Positions 43,383 through 53,586 are shown, counted from the stretch's first letter. The stretch: DNA of 64,000 nucleotides from Mariniphaga sediminis (GCF_003573545.1 NZ_QWET01000004.1:1-64000); one strand, 5' to 3'. Numbers and translations are program-made. The notes: generated by a model from the letters alone, not told the origin.

Positions 43383-45242
43383 TCATAGGTTTTCTTCTAT
43401 CTTTTCGATGAGTAATTTGCGATCAATGGGTTTGGTAATATAATCGTCGAACACCGCTTTAAGCTGCTCCACATCACCGGGTAATGCATAAGCCGTTTGA
43501 CCAATTACCGGTAGCTTTGGTTTTATTTTCCGAATTTCTTCCAGGGCTTCAAAACCATTCATTTCCGGCATTTTTATATCCATAAGTACCAGGGAAATAT
43601 CAGGATTTTTCTTGCAGTACTCAACGGCTTCTTTTCCATTAACAGCACGGATTAATTTGTAGTTTCCTTTTGAAAGTACCTTAGAAATGAAAAACCAGTT
43701 TATATCTTCATCTTCAGCGACCAAAATAAGCTTACTGTCTTTTGACTTTTCTAAATCAGCAGACAAACTTTTTCCCTGGGGTGTTACTTGTTCGCTGGAT
43801 TCAACAAAAGGCAGCGTGACTGTAAAAGTTGATCCCTTCCCGATTTCGGAATCAACCTCAATCGTTCCGCCCATAAGTTCAACGTATGCTTTTGTAATGG
43901 AAAGACCGAGGCCTGAGCCGGATGCCCTTTTTGACAAGTCCGTTTCTATCTGCCGAAACCGTTCAAATATTAACTGATGATTATCCGGGGAAATACCAAC
44001 ACCGGAGTCTTTTACAAAAAAGGATATTTTATCCGCCTTTTCCATTTGATAACCAAAACTAATCTGCCCCTGAGGAGTAGATTTTATTGCATTGTTCAAC
44101 AGGTTTATCAGGATTTGACGGAGTTTCACCTCATCGGTAATCATCTTGCCTTTAGGGGGGGGTTCCGGCATTTCAAGACTAAACTTTACCTCCTTCTCTT
44201 TAGTGGGGGAAACGGCATAAGTTTGATACAAATGCGTTAAAAAATCCTGCAGGTCTATTTCCGATTCCTTCAGTTCGATTTGACCGACATCGATATGCGA
44301 AATTTCAACAATATCGTTTATGATGGAAAGAAGGTAAAACCCGCTTTCCCTTACTATGTCAATGAATTCTTCCCGCTCTTCTGTTGTTAGTTCATCCTGG
44401 GTAAGCAGCTCGGTAAACCCCATAATTGCATTCATCGGGGTACGAATTTCATGCGACAGGTTGGCCAAAAACGCCGATTTCAGATGGTCACTCTCTTCGG
44501 CCTTTTCCTTCGCTTGCTGTAATTCAATATTTTGCTCCTGAAATTCATGGTTTAGCCGGGAATACTTTTCTACCTGCTCCTGTAACTCTTTCTGCTTTTT
44601 AATTAAATCCGTGCTCAGTTTTCGCTCGCTTTCATAAAGTTTCTCTTTCTCCCACAAGTTTTGAAAATTCCGCTTTTGTCCGGCCAGCAACAAACCGAGT
44701 AGCATCGTTCCGGGAGTATAAATAAAAAAAACAGGCAGTACAATCGTTTTCAAGGTAGGCATTATCCTTTCGGAAGGTAAAAATACCGTTGTTGCCAACA
44801 TCATAATATGCACAACCAGCCCAAGCGCTAAAAATTCTATCGCCATATATTTAGGCTGCTTGTTCTTTCTGAGTTCTGCCCATAATAACCCGATTGTACC
44901 CGAAACCAAGATAACAGCCATCCCCATCCACATTCCTTCACCGTCCATAAAAAACCGCGCAACCATAGTAAAAACCATCGCTATAACTGTAGGGATTACT
45001 CCAAAAAACACACCTGAAACAGAAAGCATTACCGAACGGGTATCGAAAACCAGGCCAGGCATTAATGTCCAGGGAGTAAACATTAGTACGATTCCAATTC
45101 CACCAAGTATTATCCCTGTAAACAATTTTGCCGGCAAACTTCTGGGTTTCTCATTTTTCAGCCAGAAATTTTCGTAAAGCATGGCAAAGGCCATCAACAC
45201 TGCAATATTCTGGATAAGGCCGATTATTATTGGTTCATTCAT
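43383..45242 (-). CDS. Membrane hybrid histidine kinase with C-terminal receiver
   Basis: A 619-residue sensor. Residues 1-195 form a 5TMR-LYT-type module of five to six helices like LytS (GGIGIVLMFTPWTLMPGLVFDTRSV is the typical segment). A coiled coil (195-255) leads to HisKA with phospho-acceptor His264 (NLSHEIRTP), then HATPase_c (NLLNNAIKS, DSGVGISP, GSGLGLSIT) and a receiver (about 503-619) with Asp555 (MDIKMPEMNG). No output domain or adjacent regulator, so phosphotransfer partners must lie elsewhere. Ligand unknown; LytS-type modules sense envelope signals or small metabolites. Divergent from pepD. Confidence 0.92.
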   Translation of the reverse strand: MNEPIIIGLIQNIAVLMAFAMLYENFWLKNEKPRSLPAKLFTGIILGGIGIVLMFTPWTLMPGLVFDTRSVMLSVSGVFFGVIPTVIAMVFTMVARFFMDGEGMWMGMAVILVSGTIGLLWAELRKNKQPKYMAIEFLALGLVVHIMMLATTVFLPSERIMPTLKTIVLPVFFIYTPGTMLLGLLLAGQKRNFQNLWEKEKLYESERKLSTDLIKKQKELQEQVEKYSRLNHEFQEQNIELQQAKEKAEESDHLKSAFLANLSHEIRTPMNAIMGFTELLTQDELTTEEREEFIDIVRESGFYLLSIINDIVEISHIDVGQIELKESEIDLQDFLTHLYQTYAVSPTKEKEVKFSLEMPEPPPKGKMITDEVKLRQILINLLNNAIKSTPQGQISFGYQMEKADKISFFVKDSGVGISPDNHQLIFERFRQIETDLSKRASGSGLGLSITKAYVELMGGTIEVDSEIGKGSTFTVTLPFVESSEQVTPQGKSLSADLEKSKDSKLILVAEDEDINWFFISKVLSKGNYKLIRAVNGKEAVEYCKKNPDISLVLMDIKMPEMNGFEALEEIRKIKPKLPVIGQTAYALPGDVEQLKAVFDDYITKPIDRKLLIEKIEENL

Positions 45243-45417
45243 TTCTTAAGACTTAAAGGTAGGAGAACACAGGTCAAAAAGTTGAATCCAAGATACATTT
45301 TTTTCTGTTTTTATACAATTCTGATTCATTTCCTGAAACGGGCTAACTTTTTATAAAAGCCTTTTCATTCAATTGTTTTTGCCATCTTTACAGGCAACAA
45401 TAAATGTAGAGAAGAAA

Positions 45418-46872
45418 ATGAGCACATTGGAGCAGTTAAAACCACAGCCTCTTTTCAATTATTTTGAAGCTATTTGCCAGGTTCCGAGGCCCTCAAAGAA
45501 GGAAGAAAAAATCAGAAAGTTTTTGCTTGATTTTGCGGCGGAGCATAAATTGCAGGCAAAAACCGACAAGGCAGGCAACGTCCTGATTTCGAAGCCTGCC
45601 ACTCCGGGGAGAGAGGATGCTCCCACGGTTATTCTGCAAACCCACATGGACATGGTGTGCGAAAAAAACAGTGATAAGGTATTTGATTTTGATCACGATC
45701 CCATTCAGCCTGTAATTGCAGACGAATGGGTGAAAGCTGATGGCACCACATTAGGGGCTGACTGTGGGATTGGCATTGCCGCGCAAATGGCAGTGCTTAC
45801 TTCCGATGAGCTCAAACACGGCCCCATTGAATGCCTGATTACGGTTGACGAAGAAACCGGGCTTGGCGGAGCTTTTGCGCTCCAGCCTGAATTTATGTCG
45901 GGTTCGGTTTTGCTGAACCTTGATTCGGAAGACGAAGGAGAAATTTTCATCGGATGTGCCGGAGGAATAGACACGTTGGTTACCTTTCCTCTCTCAATGG
46001 AAGAAATACCCCAGGGTTCTGCCTCCCTGAAACTTTCAGTATCCGGACTACTGGGCGGGCACTCAGGGGACGACATCCATAAAAACCGGGGAAATGCGAT
46101 CAAAATTATGACCCGTTTCCTGTGGAAAGCTTCGCATGACTTTTCTGCAAGAATAGCCATGCTAGACGGTGGAAACCTGCGCAATGCTATTGCACGCGAG
46201 GCCTTTGCCATTGTTGTTTTCCCGGAGAATCAAAGAGAAAATCTGCTGAATGCTTTTGAAAAGTTTACCTCTCAGGTCAAATTTGAATTTGAAAGAAACG
46301 AGCCCAACCTGAAGCTTGGTATTGATGAAGCAGTACTGCCCAAAATGGTTATTATGTCTGAATTACAGGAGAACCTGCTACATGCGCTGTATGCCTGTCC
46401 GCACGGTGTACTTGAGATGAGCGCCCGGATGGAAGGCATGGTGGAAACCTCCACAAACCTGGCATCGGTAAAGGTGGTAGAAGAAGAGGGCATTCTGATA
46501 ACCACCAGCCAACGCAGCGAATTGGAAAGCCGGAAATATTATGCTGCCGAAATGGTGCGTTCGGTGTTTGAGTTGGCAGGCGCCAATGTGATCCACTCCG
46601 ATGGCTATCCAGGCTGGACACCCAACCCTGACTCAAAAATTCTGGATACCACCGTGGCGTCCTACAAAAAATTATTCGGGAATGAACCTGTTGTGCGTTC
46701 CATCCATGCCGGCCTGGAGTGTGGCCTTTTTCTTGAAAAATACCCGCGTCTCGACATGGTTTCCTTCGGCCCCACCATCAAAGGAGCCCATTCGCCGGAT
46801 GAACGGTTAGATATAAAATCTACTGAAAAATTCTGGAAACATTTGACAGATATTCTGGAAACGGTTGAATAA
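45418..46872 (+). CDS. pepD: Aminoacyl-histidine dipeptidase (Xaa-His dipeptidase)
   Basis: A 484-residue M20-family cytosolic dipeptidase that splits Xaa-His and related dipeptides. Metal ligands: His/Asp of QTHMDMVCEKN, Asp of GADCGIG, Glu pair of DEETGLGGAF, Asp in NLDSEDEGE and the C-terminal His of KGAHSPDERL. Start at 45418 gives the family N-terminus (LEQLKPQPLFNYFEAICQVPRPS); 15 extra upstream codons would begin at TTG. Full length. Confidence 0.95.
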   Translation: MSTLEQLKPQPLFNYFEAICQVPRPSKKEEKIRKFLLDFAAEHKLQAKTDKAGNVLISKPATPGREDAPTVILQTHMDMVCEKNSDKVFDFDHDPIQPVIADEWVKADGTTLGADCGIGIAAQMAVLTSDELKHGPIECLITVDEETGLGGAFALQPEFMSGSVLLNLDSEDEGEIFIGCAGGIDTLVTFPLSMEEIPQGSASLKLSVSGLLGGHSGDDIHKNRGNAIKIMTRFLWKASHDFSARIAMLDGGNLRNAIAREAFAIVVFPENQRENLLNAFEKFTSQVKFEFERNEPNLKLGIDEAVLPKMVIMSELQENLLHALYACPHGVLEMSARMEGMVETSTNLASVKVVEEEGILITTSQRSELESRKYYAAEMVRSVFELAGANVIHSDGYPGWTPNPDSKILDTTVASYKKLFGNEPVVRSIHAGLECGLFLEKYPRLDMVSFGPTIKGAHSPDERLDIKSTEKFWKHLTDILETVE

Positions 46873-46984
46873 TCCTGAATAGCTCTTTTCAAAGATAATA
46901 CAGTGAAAAATAAAAACGACCAGAAGAATGGCTCTCAAAAATTTTTGAAATACGAAAAACAAATCAATTAAAAACAATATTACT

Positions 46985-49033
46985 ATGAACAGGCATTTAT
47001 TTCTTATTGCTATCCCCCTTTTGCTGTTTGTGCAATCGACTAATGCCCAAGCCCCCGCCACCTCGGTTTTTTATACCACCAATGGCGCTGAAAAGCAGTG
47101 GATCACTTACAAGGACAATCACCGTGCCCTCTACCGGATTATTACCGACGAAGCATTTAAGTTACTGGAGGAACGGTCGGAAGGGATTTCGCGGTTAAAA
47201 ACAGAAGCTGACTGGAACAACCACCGGCAAAAGGTAAAAGCAGCGTTGTGTAACTCTTTGGCAAAGTTTGAGAAAACGCCTTTAAATGCAAAAACCACCG
47301 GCACATTAGAACGTGAAACATTTACCGTTGAAAAGATACTCTTTGAGTCGCACCCCGGATTTTATGTAACAGCCGGACTCTTCCTTCCCAAAGAAAGACA
47401 AAAACCGGCTCCGGCGGTAATTTATGCCTGTGGCCATTCCGACCTGGGATTTCGGGTCGAAGTCTACCAACATGTGATTCAAAACCTTGTAAAAAAGGGT
47501 TTTGTCGTTTTGGCTTTCGACCCTATCGGACAAGGCGAACGATTGCAGTACCCTGATCCGGAAACCGGAAAGTCTAAAATCGGGGGACCAACAGGCGAAC
47601 ATTCCTATGCCGGAATACAAACCTTGCTGACAGGCACTTCGTTAACGGATTATTTTATTTGGGACGGAGTCCGCCTGCTTGACTACCTGGAAACCCGCCC
47701 CGAAGTAGATATGAAACGTATCGGGATAACCGGAAGATCTGGCGGAGGAACCCAAACAGCCCAGATTGCCGCCAGTGACGAGCGTATTTTTGCGGCTGCT
47801 CCCGAATGTTACATCACCAATTTTACAAGATTGTTGCAATCCATCGGTCCGCAGGATGCAGAGCAAAATCCGTTTAACGCGATTGCCAATGGATTTGACC
47901 ACCCGGACTACCTGCATATTCATGCGCCAAAACCGAGCCTGATAATTACCACAACCCACGATTTTTTCAGCATCCAGGGAGCACGTGAAACGTTTGCCGA
48001 AGTGCAGCGTTCGTATGCTGCCTGCGGACAACCCGGAAACATCCAAATGACGGAAGACTTCGGGGTTCATGAATCGACCAAAAACAACAGGGAAACACTT
48101 TACGCATTTTTCCAAAAACACCTTGACTTACCCGGCGATCCAACTGACGTTGAAACTACACCATTCCCGGCGGAAGATCTTTGGGTTTCCCCCACCGGAC
48201 AAATTGGTACTTCGTACGACTGCAAAACGGTGTTTGACCTGAATCAAAAATATTTTCCGGGGAAAGAGGTTCCTGAAAACGGCTTACCTAAAAAAGTGGC
48301 CCAAACGGCCGGAATCACTTTTGACAGAAATCTGACTGCTGCTGTTTATACAGGAAAGTTTTCAGCAGATGGCATGGAAGTGAAAAAATATTTTCTGGAA
48401 AACAACCGGAAAGATTTTGCACTCCCGGTGTATGTGATACAAAAAGAAAAATCCACTACGGGGAATGTGGTTGCCTGGTTTTATCCGGAAGGGAAAGAAA
48501 AACTTTTGAACGAACCGCTTCTGCAGGAAATACTGAATGCAGGACACACCGTTGTTTGTGCTGATTTACCCGGAACCGGCGAACTCCACGATCCGTCATT
48601 TTCCGGCGATGGAGTCATCAAGGGAGTTCCTTTCAATTACACATTCGGCGCTCATCTTGTGGGGAAAAGTATTCCCGGAATTCAGGCTGAGGCCATCGGT
48701 TTGCTGAATCAATTTATTCAGAACGAAGAACAATTTCAGCAGGTTAAAAAATGTGCAATGGTACAGGGAGCATCGGCATCCGCTTTTTTGCATTTTGCGG
48801 TACTGAACAGTTCTTTCGGGAAAGCAGCTTTTATTGATTTTCCGGGAGCTGCCTTCAACCTTGTAACCAATGAATTTTACAATCCGGCAGAAGCCTTTGA
48901 TGTTGTTCCCGGTAGTTTGTTGTATTACGATTTACCCGATCTCACAGAATATCTTTCCGCATCGGGAATTAAAATCTATTTCCATAAAGAAACAGATAAA
49001 ATCCAAAAAGTCACGGAATTTATGGCAAACTGA
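46985..49033 (+). CDS. Exported double alpha/beta-hydrolase protein
   Basis: A 682-residue secreted protein (signal peptide MNRHLFLIAIPLLLFVQSTNA). Residues about 90-385 form an acetyl-xylan-esterase-like alpha/beta hydrolase: oxyanion region YACGHSD, nucleophile motif GRSGGG, acid in THDFFS and His in GVHES. Residues about 450-680 look like a second hydrolase fold (WFYPEGKE, ADLPGTGEL) where the nucleophile elbow reads QGASAS and the catalytic His is not obvious, suggesting an inactive or divergent copy. Probable periplasmic esterase of unknown substrate. Single gene, 112 nt after pepD. Confidence 0.87.
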   Translation: MNRHLFLIAIPLLLFVQSTNAQAPATSVFYTTNGAEKQWITYKDNHRALYRIITDEAFKLLEERSEGISRLKTEADWNNHRQKVKAALCNSLAKFEKTPLNAKTTGTLERETFTVEKILFESHPGFYVTAGLFLPKERQKPAPAVIYACGHSDLGFRVEVYQHVIQNLVKKGFVVLAFDPIGQGERLQYPDPETGKSKIGGPTGEHSYAGIQTLLTGTSLTDYFIWDGVRLLDYLETRPEVDMKRIGITGRSGGGTQTAQIAASDERIFAAAPECYITNFTRLLQSIGPQDAEQNPFNAIANGFDHPDYLHIHAPKPSLIITTTHDFFSIQGARETFAEVQRSYAACGQPGNIQMTEDFGVHESTKNNRETLYAFFQKHLDLPGDPTDVETTPFPAEDLWVSPTGQIGTSYDCKTVFDLNQKYFPGKEVPENGLPKKVAQTAGITFDRNLTAAVYTGKFSADGMEVKKYFLENNRKDFALPVYVIQKEKSTTGNVVAWFYPEGKEKLLNEPLLQEILNAGHTVVCADLPGTGELHDPSFSGDGVIKGVPFNYTFGAHLVGKSIPGIQAEAIGLLNQFIQNEEQFQQVKKCAMVQGASASAFLHFAVLNSSFGKAAFIDFPGAAFNLVTNEFYNPAEAFDVVPGSLLYYDLPDLTEYLSASGIKIYFHKETDKIQKVTEFMAN

Positions 49034-49051
49034 CAATGCTTTAAAGTTGCT

Positions 49052-49072
49052 GCAGTGATCGTAAGTCACTGC
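49052..49072. terminator. Hairpin between convergent genes
   Basis: GCAGTGA (49052-49058) pairs with TCACTGC (49066-49072), a perfect 7-bp stem with a 7-nt loop, 18 nt after the double-hydrolase stop and reaching into the last codons of the patatin gene. No T-run; could serve both convergent transcripts. Confidence 0.35.
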
Positions 49073-49818
49073 GGTAGCTCCAAGTTTTTTAACGAATTGT
49101 AGCCCAGCTCGTACAACTCTTCGGCATGACTCATGCTAAGAATATCGTAGGTATCAATATCTTCCGGTTCCACATAAACCGCAGCATATTTCTTCACCTC
49201 ATTCAGGTTGGCATTTACACTCATATAAAAAGTACGGATTGCAATCTGAATCAGGTTCTTAAACTTTTCGCGAGGATTAATCGGGCTGATGTTTACAGCC
49301 ACAATCTGTTCGCACTTGTTTTTCACAGGCTTCACCGGAATATTATCGAGCAGTCCGCCGTCTACATATAGTTGCCCGTCTATTTCCACCGGCGAAAACA
49401 GTATAGGGATGGAAGACGAGGCAAGCACCGTCTTACCAAGCGGGCCACTGCTTTTATATTCCACCGCTCCTTTATTCAGGTTCGAAACGGCAACAAAAAA
49501 AGGGAGGGGTAAATCTTCAATATTTTTATATGAAATTTCTTTTTGAATGACCTCCTCCAACCCATTCAGTTTAAGCAGGCCATCTACCGGAAGGTGAAGG
49601 TTGGTATATTTAAACAACCACCCTTTGTTAAAAATTTTTATGATCTCTTCGGGAGATTTTCCGGCAGCTACAAAAGCCCCCACCAATGCGCCAACACTAG
49701 TTCCTGCAATCACATCAGGCTGAATGCCTTTTTCATAAAGTGCCGCAATTACCCCCAGATGGGCAAATCCGCGTGTTCCACCTCCACTCAGAACCAAACC
49801 GGTTTTATACTTTTTCAT
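49066..49818 (-). CDS. Patatin-like phospholipase (RssA type)
   Basis: A 250-residue lipid acyl hydrolase. Oxyanion motif SGGGTRGFAHLG at the N-terminus, nucleophile GTSVG (about residues 40-44) and catalytic Asp in DGGLLDN complete the Ser-Asp dyad. No signal peptide, so cytoplasmic or membrane-surface. Its start overlaps the end of the class V aminotransferase gene by 14 nt, so the two are co-translated. Physiological substrate unknown. Confidence 0.93.
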   Translation of the reverse strand: MKKYKTGLVLSGGGTRGFAHLGVIAALYEKGIQPDVIAGTSVGALVGAFVAAGKSPEEIIKIFNKGWLFKYTNLHLPVDGLLKLNGLEEVIQKEISYKNIEDLPLPFFVAVSNLNKGAVEYKSSGPLGKTVLASSSIPILFSPVEIDGQLYVDGGLLDNIPVKPVKNKCEQIVAVNISPINPREKFKNLIQIAIRTFYMSVNANLNEVKKYAAVYVEPEDIDTYDILSMSHAEELYELGYNSLKNLELPQ

Positions 49819-51298
49819 GTACTCCTGTTTCTTTCAAAGAAAACCACTTTTGCATCAATTCTTCATTATCCGGGCCATTTTTGTGCCGGAAAATATTTTT
49901 GCGGTTATCGTAAATGTAGTCTGCCTGATATTTCCTGCTATTCTTTACAATATCCTTCAGCGCAAAAATCATTAAATCCACTTCCGCATCCAGCATGGTA
50001 GGATGCAACGACCAACGCACCCATCCTGGCTTTTCCGACAAGTCACCATGACTAATTTTTTCGCTGATTTCCTGCGACTTCTCGTGGGTCACCTCCAGTA
50101 AAAAATGCCCGTATGTACCGGCACAGGCACATCCTCCACGGGTTTGAATCCCATACCTGTCATTTAAAATCTGCACTACCTGGTTGTAATGAATTCCTTC
50201 GATATAAAACGAAATGACCCCCAAACGATCGCGTACATTATCAGCCAGAATTTTTAAGCCCGGAATTTCATCCAGCCCTGCAAATGCCAGCTTCAGCAGT
50301 TCTTTCTCGCGCTCCGTCATTTTTTCTACCTCCATTTCATCTTTCAGCTGAAATGCCAGGGCAGCCTTAACCGATTGCAGAAAACCCGGGGTACCGCCAT
50401 CTTCACGGGCTTCAATATCGTCCACATATTTGTACTTTCCCCAGGGATTGGTCCAGTCAACCGTACCTCCACCCGGATTGTCAGGCGCCTGGTTTTTATA
50501 CATAGATGCATCGAAAACCAATACTCCCGGAGAGCCGGGGCCTCCCAAAAACTTATGCGGTGAAAACATCACGGCATCCAGCTTTTCCAGTGGATTTTCA
50601 GGATGCATATCTACCTTTTCGTAGGGCGCAGAAGCGGCAAAGTCGATAAAACAAACTCCGCCGTATTCGTGCATAATACGGGCCAGTTCTTTGTAGGGAG
50701 TCCGCACCCCGGTAACATTGGAGCATGCGGTAAAAGAGCCTATTTTAAACGATCGTTCCTTGTATTTTTCCAAAGCCTTACGCAGGTTTTCAGGATCAAC
50801 CAGCAGCCCATTTCCCGGTTCCACAATCACCACTTCGGCACTGGTTTCGTACCAGGAAGTCTGGTTGGAATGGTGCTCCATGTGGGTAATAAAAACCACC
50901 GGGCGTTCACGCTCTTCGAGGCACCTGGAATGGTTCAGTTTCCCGCAGTATTTCAATCCCAGGATACGCTGAAATTTATTAATCACCGCCGTCATTCCAA
51001 ACCCGGCCGTTATAATAATATCCCCGGAGCCGGCATTTACATGTCTTTTAATAATCTCATGTGAGCGGTGATAAGCCTGTGTCATCAGCAGGCCGGTTTC
51101 ACTGGTTTCAGTATGTGTATTTCCCACAAAGGGGCCGAAACCGTTCGTAATTTTTTCTTCAATGGGCCGGTACAAACGACCACTGGCAATCCAGTCGGCA
51201 TAAACAACTTTCTGCCTTCCATAGGCCGATTCAAATTCCTGATCGATCCCTACAATATTTTTTCTGAATCTGTTAAAATACTTTTCCAGATTACTCAT
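49805..51298 (-). CDS. Class V PLP aminotransferase / cysteine-desulfurase-like
   Basis: A 497-residue PLP enzyme of the SufS/NifS superfamily. Cofactor Asp in CFIDFAASAPY, Schiff-base Lys in MFSPHKFLGGPGSPGVLV, and a Cys-containing loop RGGCACAGTYGH near the C-terminus that resembles the persulfide-forming loop of desulfurases. Start at 51298 (MSNLEKYFNRF) is preferred over an in-frame TTG at 51328. Typical SufS is about 410 residues; this one carries extra N- and C-terminal segments. Desulfurase activity is not established. Confidence 0.9.
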   Translation of the reverse strand: MSNLEKYFNRFRKNIVGIDQEFESAYGRQKVVYADWIASGRLYRPIEEKITNGFGPFVGNTHTETSETGLLMTQAYHRSHEIIKRHVNAGSGDIIITAGFGMTAVINKFQRILGLKYCGKLNHSRCLEERERPVVFITHMEHHSNQTSWYETSAEVVIVEPGNGLLVDPENLRKALEKYKERSFKIGSFTACSNVTGVRTPYKELARIMHEYGGVCFIDFAASAPYEKVDMHPENPLEKLDAVMFSPHKFLGGPGSPGVLVFDASMYKNQAPDNPGGGTVDWTNPWGKYKYVDDIEAREDGGTPGFLQSVKAALAFQLKDEMEVEKMTEREKELLKLAFAGLDEIPGLKILADNVRDRLGVISFYIEGIHYNQVVQILNDRYGIQTRGGCACAGTYGHFLLEVTHEKSQEISEKISHGDLSEKPGWVRWSLHPTMLDAEVDLMIFALKDIVKNSRKYQADYIYDNRKNIFRHKNGPDNEELMQKWFSLKETGVHEKV

Positions 51299-51456
51299 AA
51301 AAGGCCATTCAAAAATATTTACGTGCAAAATAAGCCACTTTCAGAATAGCATAATATGACGAACCACAGCAAATTACGCCTTCCTTTAAAAAAAAGCAAA
51401 CCAAAATTGGCTGCAAAATGTAACATTTTTTGTGACAAATCGGCAGAATACATGAC

Positions 51457-51472
51457 TGGCACAAGGTTTGAT
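51457..51472 (+). promoter_or_regulatory. Possible sigma-54-type promoter for htpG
   Basis: TGGCAC, five bases, then TTGA: a -24 GG and -12 GA 10 bp apart, one mismatch from the sigma-54 GG-N10-GC rule. It lies 47 nt before the htpG start. No TAnnTTTG box is found in this region. Weak, single-site evidence. Confidence 0.3.
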
Positions 51473-51518
51473 TTTTGGGTGCAAACATCAAAAAAATAAT
51501 AATTAAAACATAAAAAAT

Positions 51519-53573
51519 ATGCAAACAGGAAAAATTGGCGTAACCAGTGAAAATCTGTTCCCCATTATTAAAAAGTTTCTTTATTCCGATCACGACATTT
51601 TCCTCCGTGAGATTATTTCGAATGCAGTAGATGCCACACAAAAACTAAAAACCCTGGCATCGAAAGGAGAGTATAATGGCGATATTACTGACCTGAAGGT
51701 GCAGGTTAAACTTGACAAAGAAGCTAAAACCATCACGGTTTCCGACAACGGAATCGGGATGACAGCCGAAGAGATTGAAAAGTACATCAACCAGATAGCT
51801 TTTTCGGGCGCCAATGAGTTTCTGGAAAAATATAAAAATGATGCCAACGCGATTATTGGTCATTTCGGACTTGGTTTTTACAGTTCGTTCATGGTTTCCG
51901 AAAAGGTGGAAATCGTTACCAAATCGCACAAGGAAGATGCAAAGGCCGTAAAATGGAGTTGCGACGGAACACCCGAATACCATATTGAAGAAATTGAAAA
52001 AGAAAAGGTAGGCACCGACATTGTGATGCACATCAACAATGATTCGGAAGAGTTTCTGGATGAAAGCAGAACAGCTGAAATTCTTGAAAAATACTGCAAG
52101 TTTTTACCGGTTCCTGTTCTTTTTGGAAAGAAAAAAGAGTGGAAGGATGGCAATCAGGTGGACACCGACGAAGACAACCAGGTGAACGACACAGACCCCA
52201 CCTGGACAAAAATGCCGGCCGACCTGAAAGAGGAAGACTACAAAAGTTTTTATCGCCGCCTCTATCCCATGGCCGACGAACCGCTGTTTAATATTCATCT
52301 GAATGTGGATTACCCCTTCAACCTTACCGGTATTCTTTACTTCCCGAAAATCAAGAACAATTTTGAAGTACAGAAGAACAAAATTCAGTTGTATTGCAAC
52401 CAGGTATTTGTAACCGATTCGGTAGAAGGAATTGTCCCTGAATTTCTGACGTTGTTGCACGGCGTTATCGATTCTCCGGATATCCCGCTGAACGTGTCAC
52501 GCTCTTACCTGCAAAGCGATTCTAACGTAAAGAAAATCAGCAGCCATATTTCGAAAAAAGTAGCCGACCGGCTGGCGGAAATTTTCAAGGATACACGAGA
52601 TGAATTCGAAAAGAAATGGGACGACCTGAAAATCTTTATCGAATACGGAATGCTCTCAGATGAGAAATTTTATGACCGTGCCATGAAGTTTTTCCTCTTC
52701 AAAAATGCCGAAGACAAATATTTCACTTTTGAAGAATATGAAAAACTGATTAAAGACAGCCAGACAGATAAAGATAAAAACCTGATTCACCTTTATACCA
52801 CCCATAAGGAAGAACAGTACACCTTTGTGGAAGAAGCGCGCAGCAAAGGATACGATGTGCTGGTGCTTGACGATGTGCTGGCACCCCACCTCATTAGCCG
52901 TTTTGAACAAAAACACTCCGACAAACAATTTGTACGGGTGGATTCTGATGTGGTTGAAAACCTGATAAAAAAAGAGGACTCAACCAAAGAAGAACTTTCC
53001 TGGGAGCAGAAACAGGAGCTTTCGCCAATATTCCAGGCTGTTTGTCCGCAAAATAACACCCACACATTTATTGTAGACTTTCAGGATATGGGGGAACAGG
53101 CCAGCCCGATGGTAATTACCCGCAGTGAATTTATGCGCCGAATGAAAGACATGAGCGCTGCTCAGGGTGGCATGAACTTTTACGGCGACATGCCCGATAA
53201 CCTGAACCTGGTTGTAAACACCGCCCACCCACTGGTAAAAAAAGTAGTGGAAGCGAAAGACAAAAAGTTGGGCAAAACACTGGAAAAACTGGTGGCTGAT
53301 ATTAATACACAAAAAGCAGAAATAGGCGAGCTTGAAAAAGCCAAAGAGGGCAAAAAAGAGGAGGAAGTGCCACAGGCCGACAAGGAAAAAATGGATAGTC
53401 TGAATAACGAACTGGCAAAACTGGAAGAGGCCAAACGTGAAAAACTGACTGATTTCGGCAAGAAGAACAAGCTAGCCAAGCAATTGGTAGATTTGGCATT
53501 GCTGGCAAACGGCATGCTTAAAGGAGCCGATTTGGATAAATTCGTAAAACGAAGTGTCGAACTAATAAAATAA
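51519..53573 (+). CDS. htpG: Hsp90-family chaperone HtpG
   Basis: A 684-residue ATP-driven dimeric chaperone. The GHKL ATPase N-terminus shows LREIISNAVDA, DNGIGMT and GHFGLGFYSSFMV; the middle domain contains the catalytic Arg in NVSRSYLQ; the C-terminal dimerisation domain includes a Lys/Glu-rich coiled segment (about 600-645) longer than in E. coli HtpG. Cytoplasmic. Single gene with two hairpins after it. Confidence 0.97.
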   Translation: MQTGKIGVTSENLFPIIKKFLYSDHDIFLREIISNAVDATQKLKTLASKGEYNGDITDLKVQVKLDKEAKTITVSDNGIGMTAEEIEKYINQIAFSGANEFLEKYKNDANAIIGHFGLGFYSSFMVSEKVEIVTKSHKEDAKAVKWSCDGTPEYHIEEIEKEKVGTDIVMHINNDSEEFLDESRTAEILEKYCKFLPVPVLFGKKKEWKDGNQVDTDEDNQVNDTDPTWTKMPADLKEEDYKSFYRRLYPMADEPLFNIHLNVDYPFNLTGILYFPKIKNNFEVQKNKIQLYCNQVFVTDSVEGIVPEFLTLLHGVIDSPDIPLNVSRSYLQSDSNVKKISSHISKKVADRLAEIFKDTRDEFEKKWDDLKIFIEYGMLSDEKFYDRAMKFFLFKNAEDKYFTFEEYEKLIKDSQTDKDKNLIHLYTTHKEEQYTFVEEARSKGYDVLVLDDVLAPHLISRFEQKHSDKQFVRVDSDVVENLIKKEDSTKEELSWEQKQELSPIFQAVCPQNNTHTFIVDFQDMGEQASPMVITRSEFMRRMKDMSAAQGGMNFYGDMPDNLNLVVNTAHPLVKKVVEAKDKKLGKTLEKLVADINTQKAEIGELEKAKEGKKEEEVPQADKEKMDSLNNELAKLEEAKREKLTDFGKKNKLAKQLVDLALLANGMLKGADLDKFVKRSVELIK

Positions 53574-53586
53574 GATGGCGGTAAAA

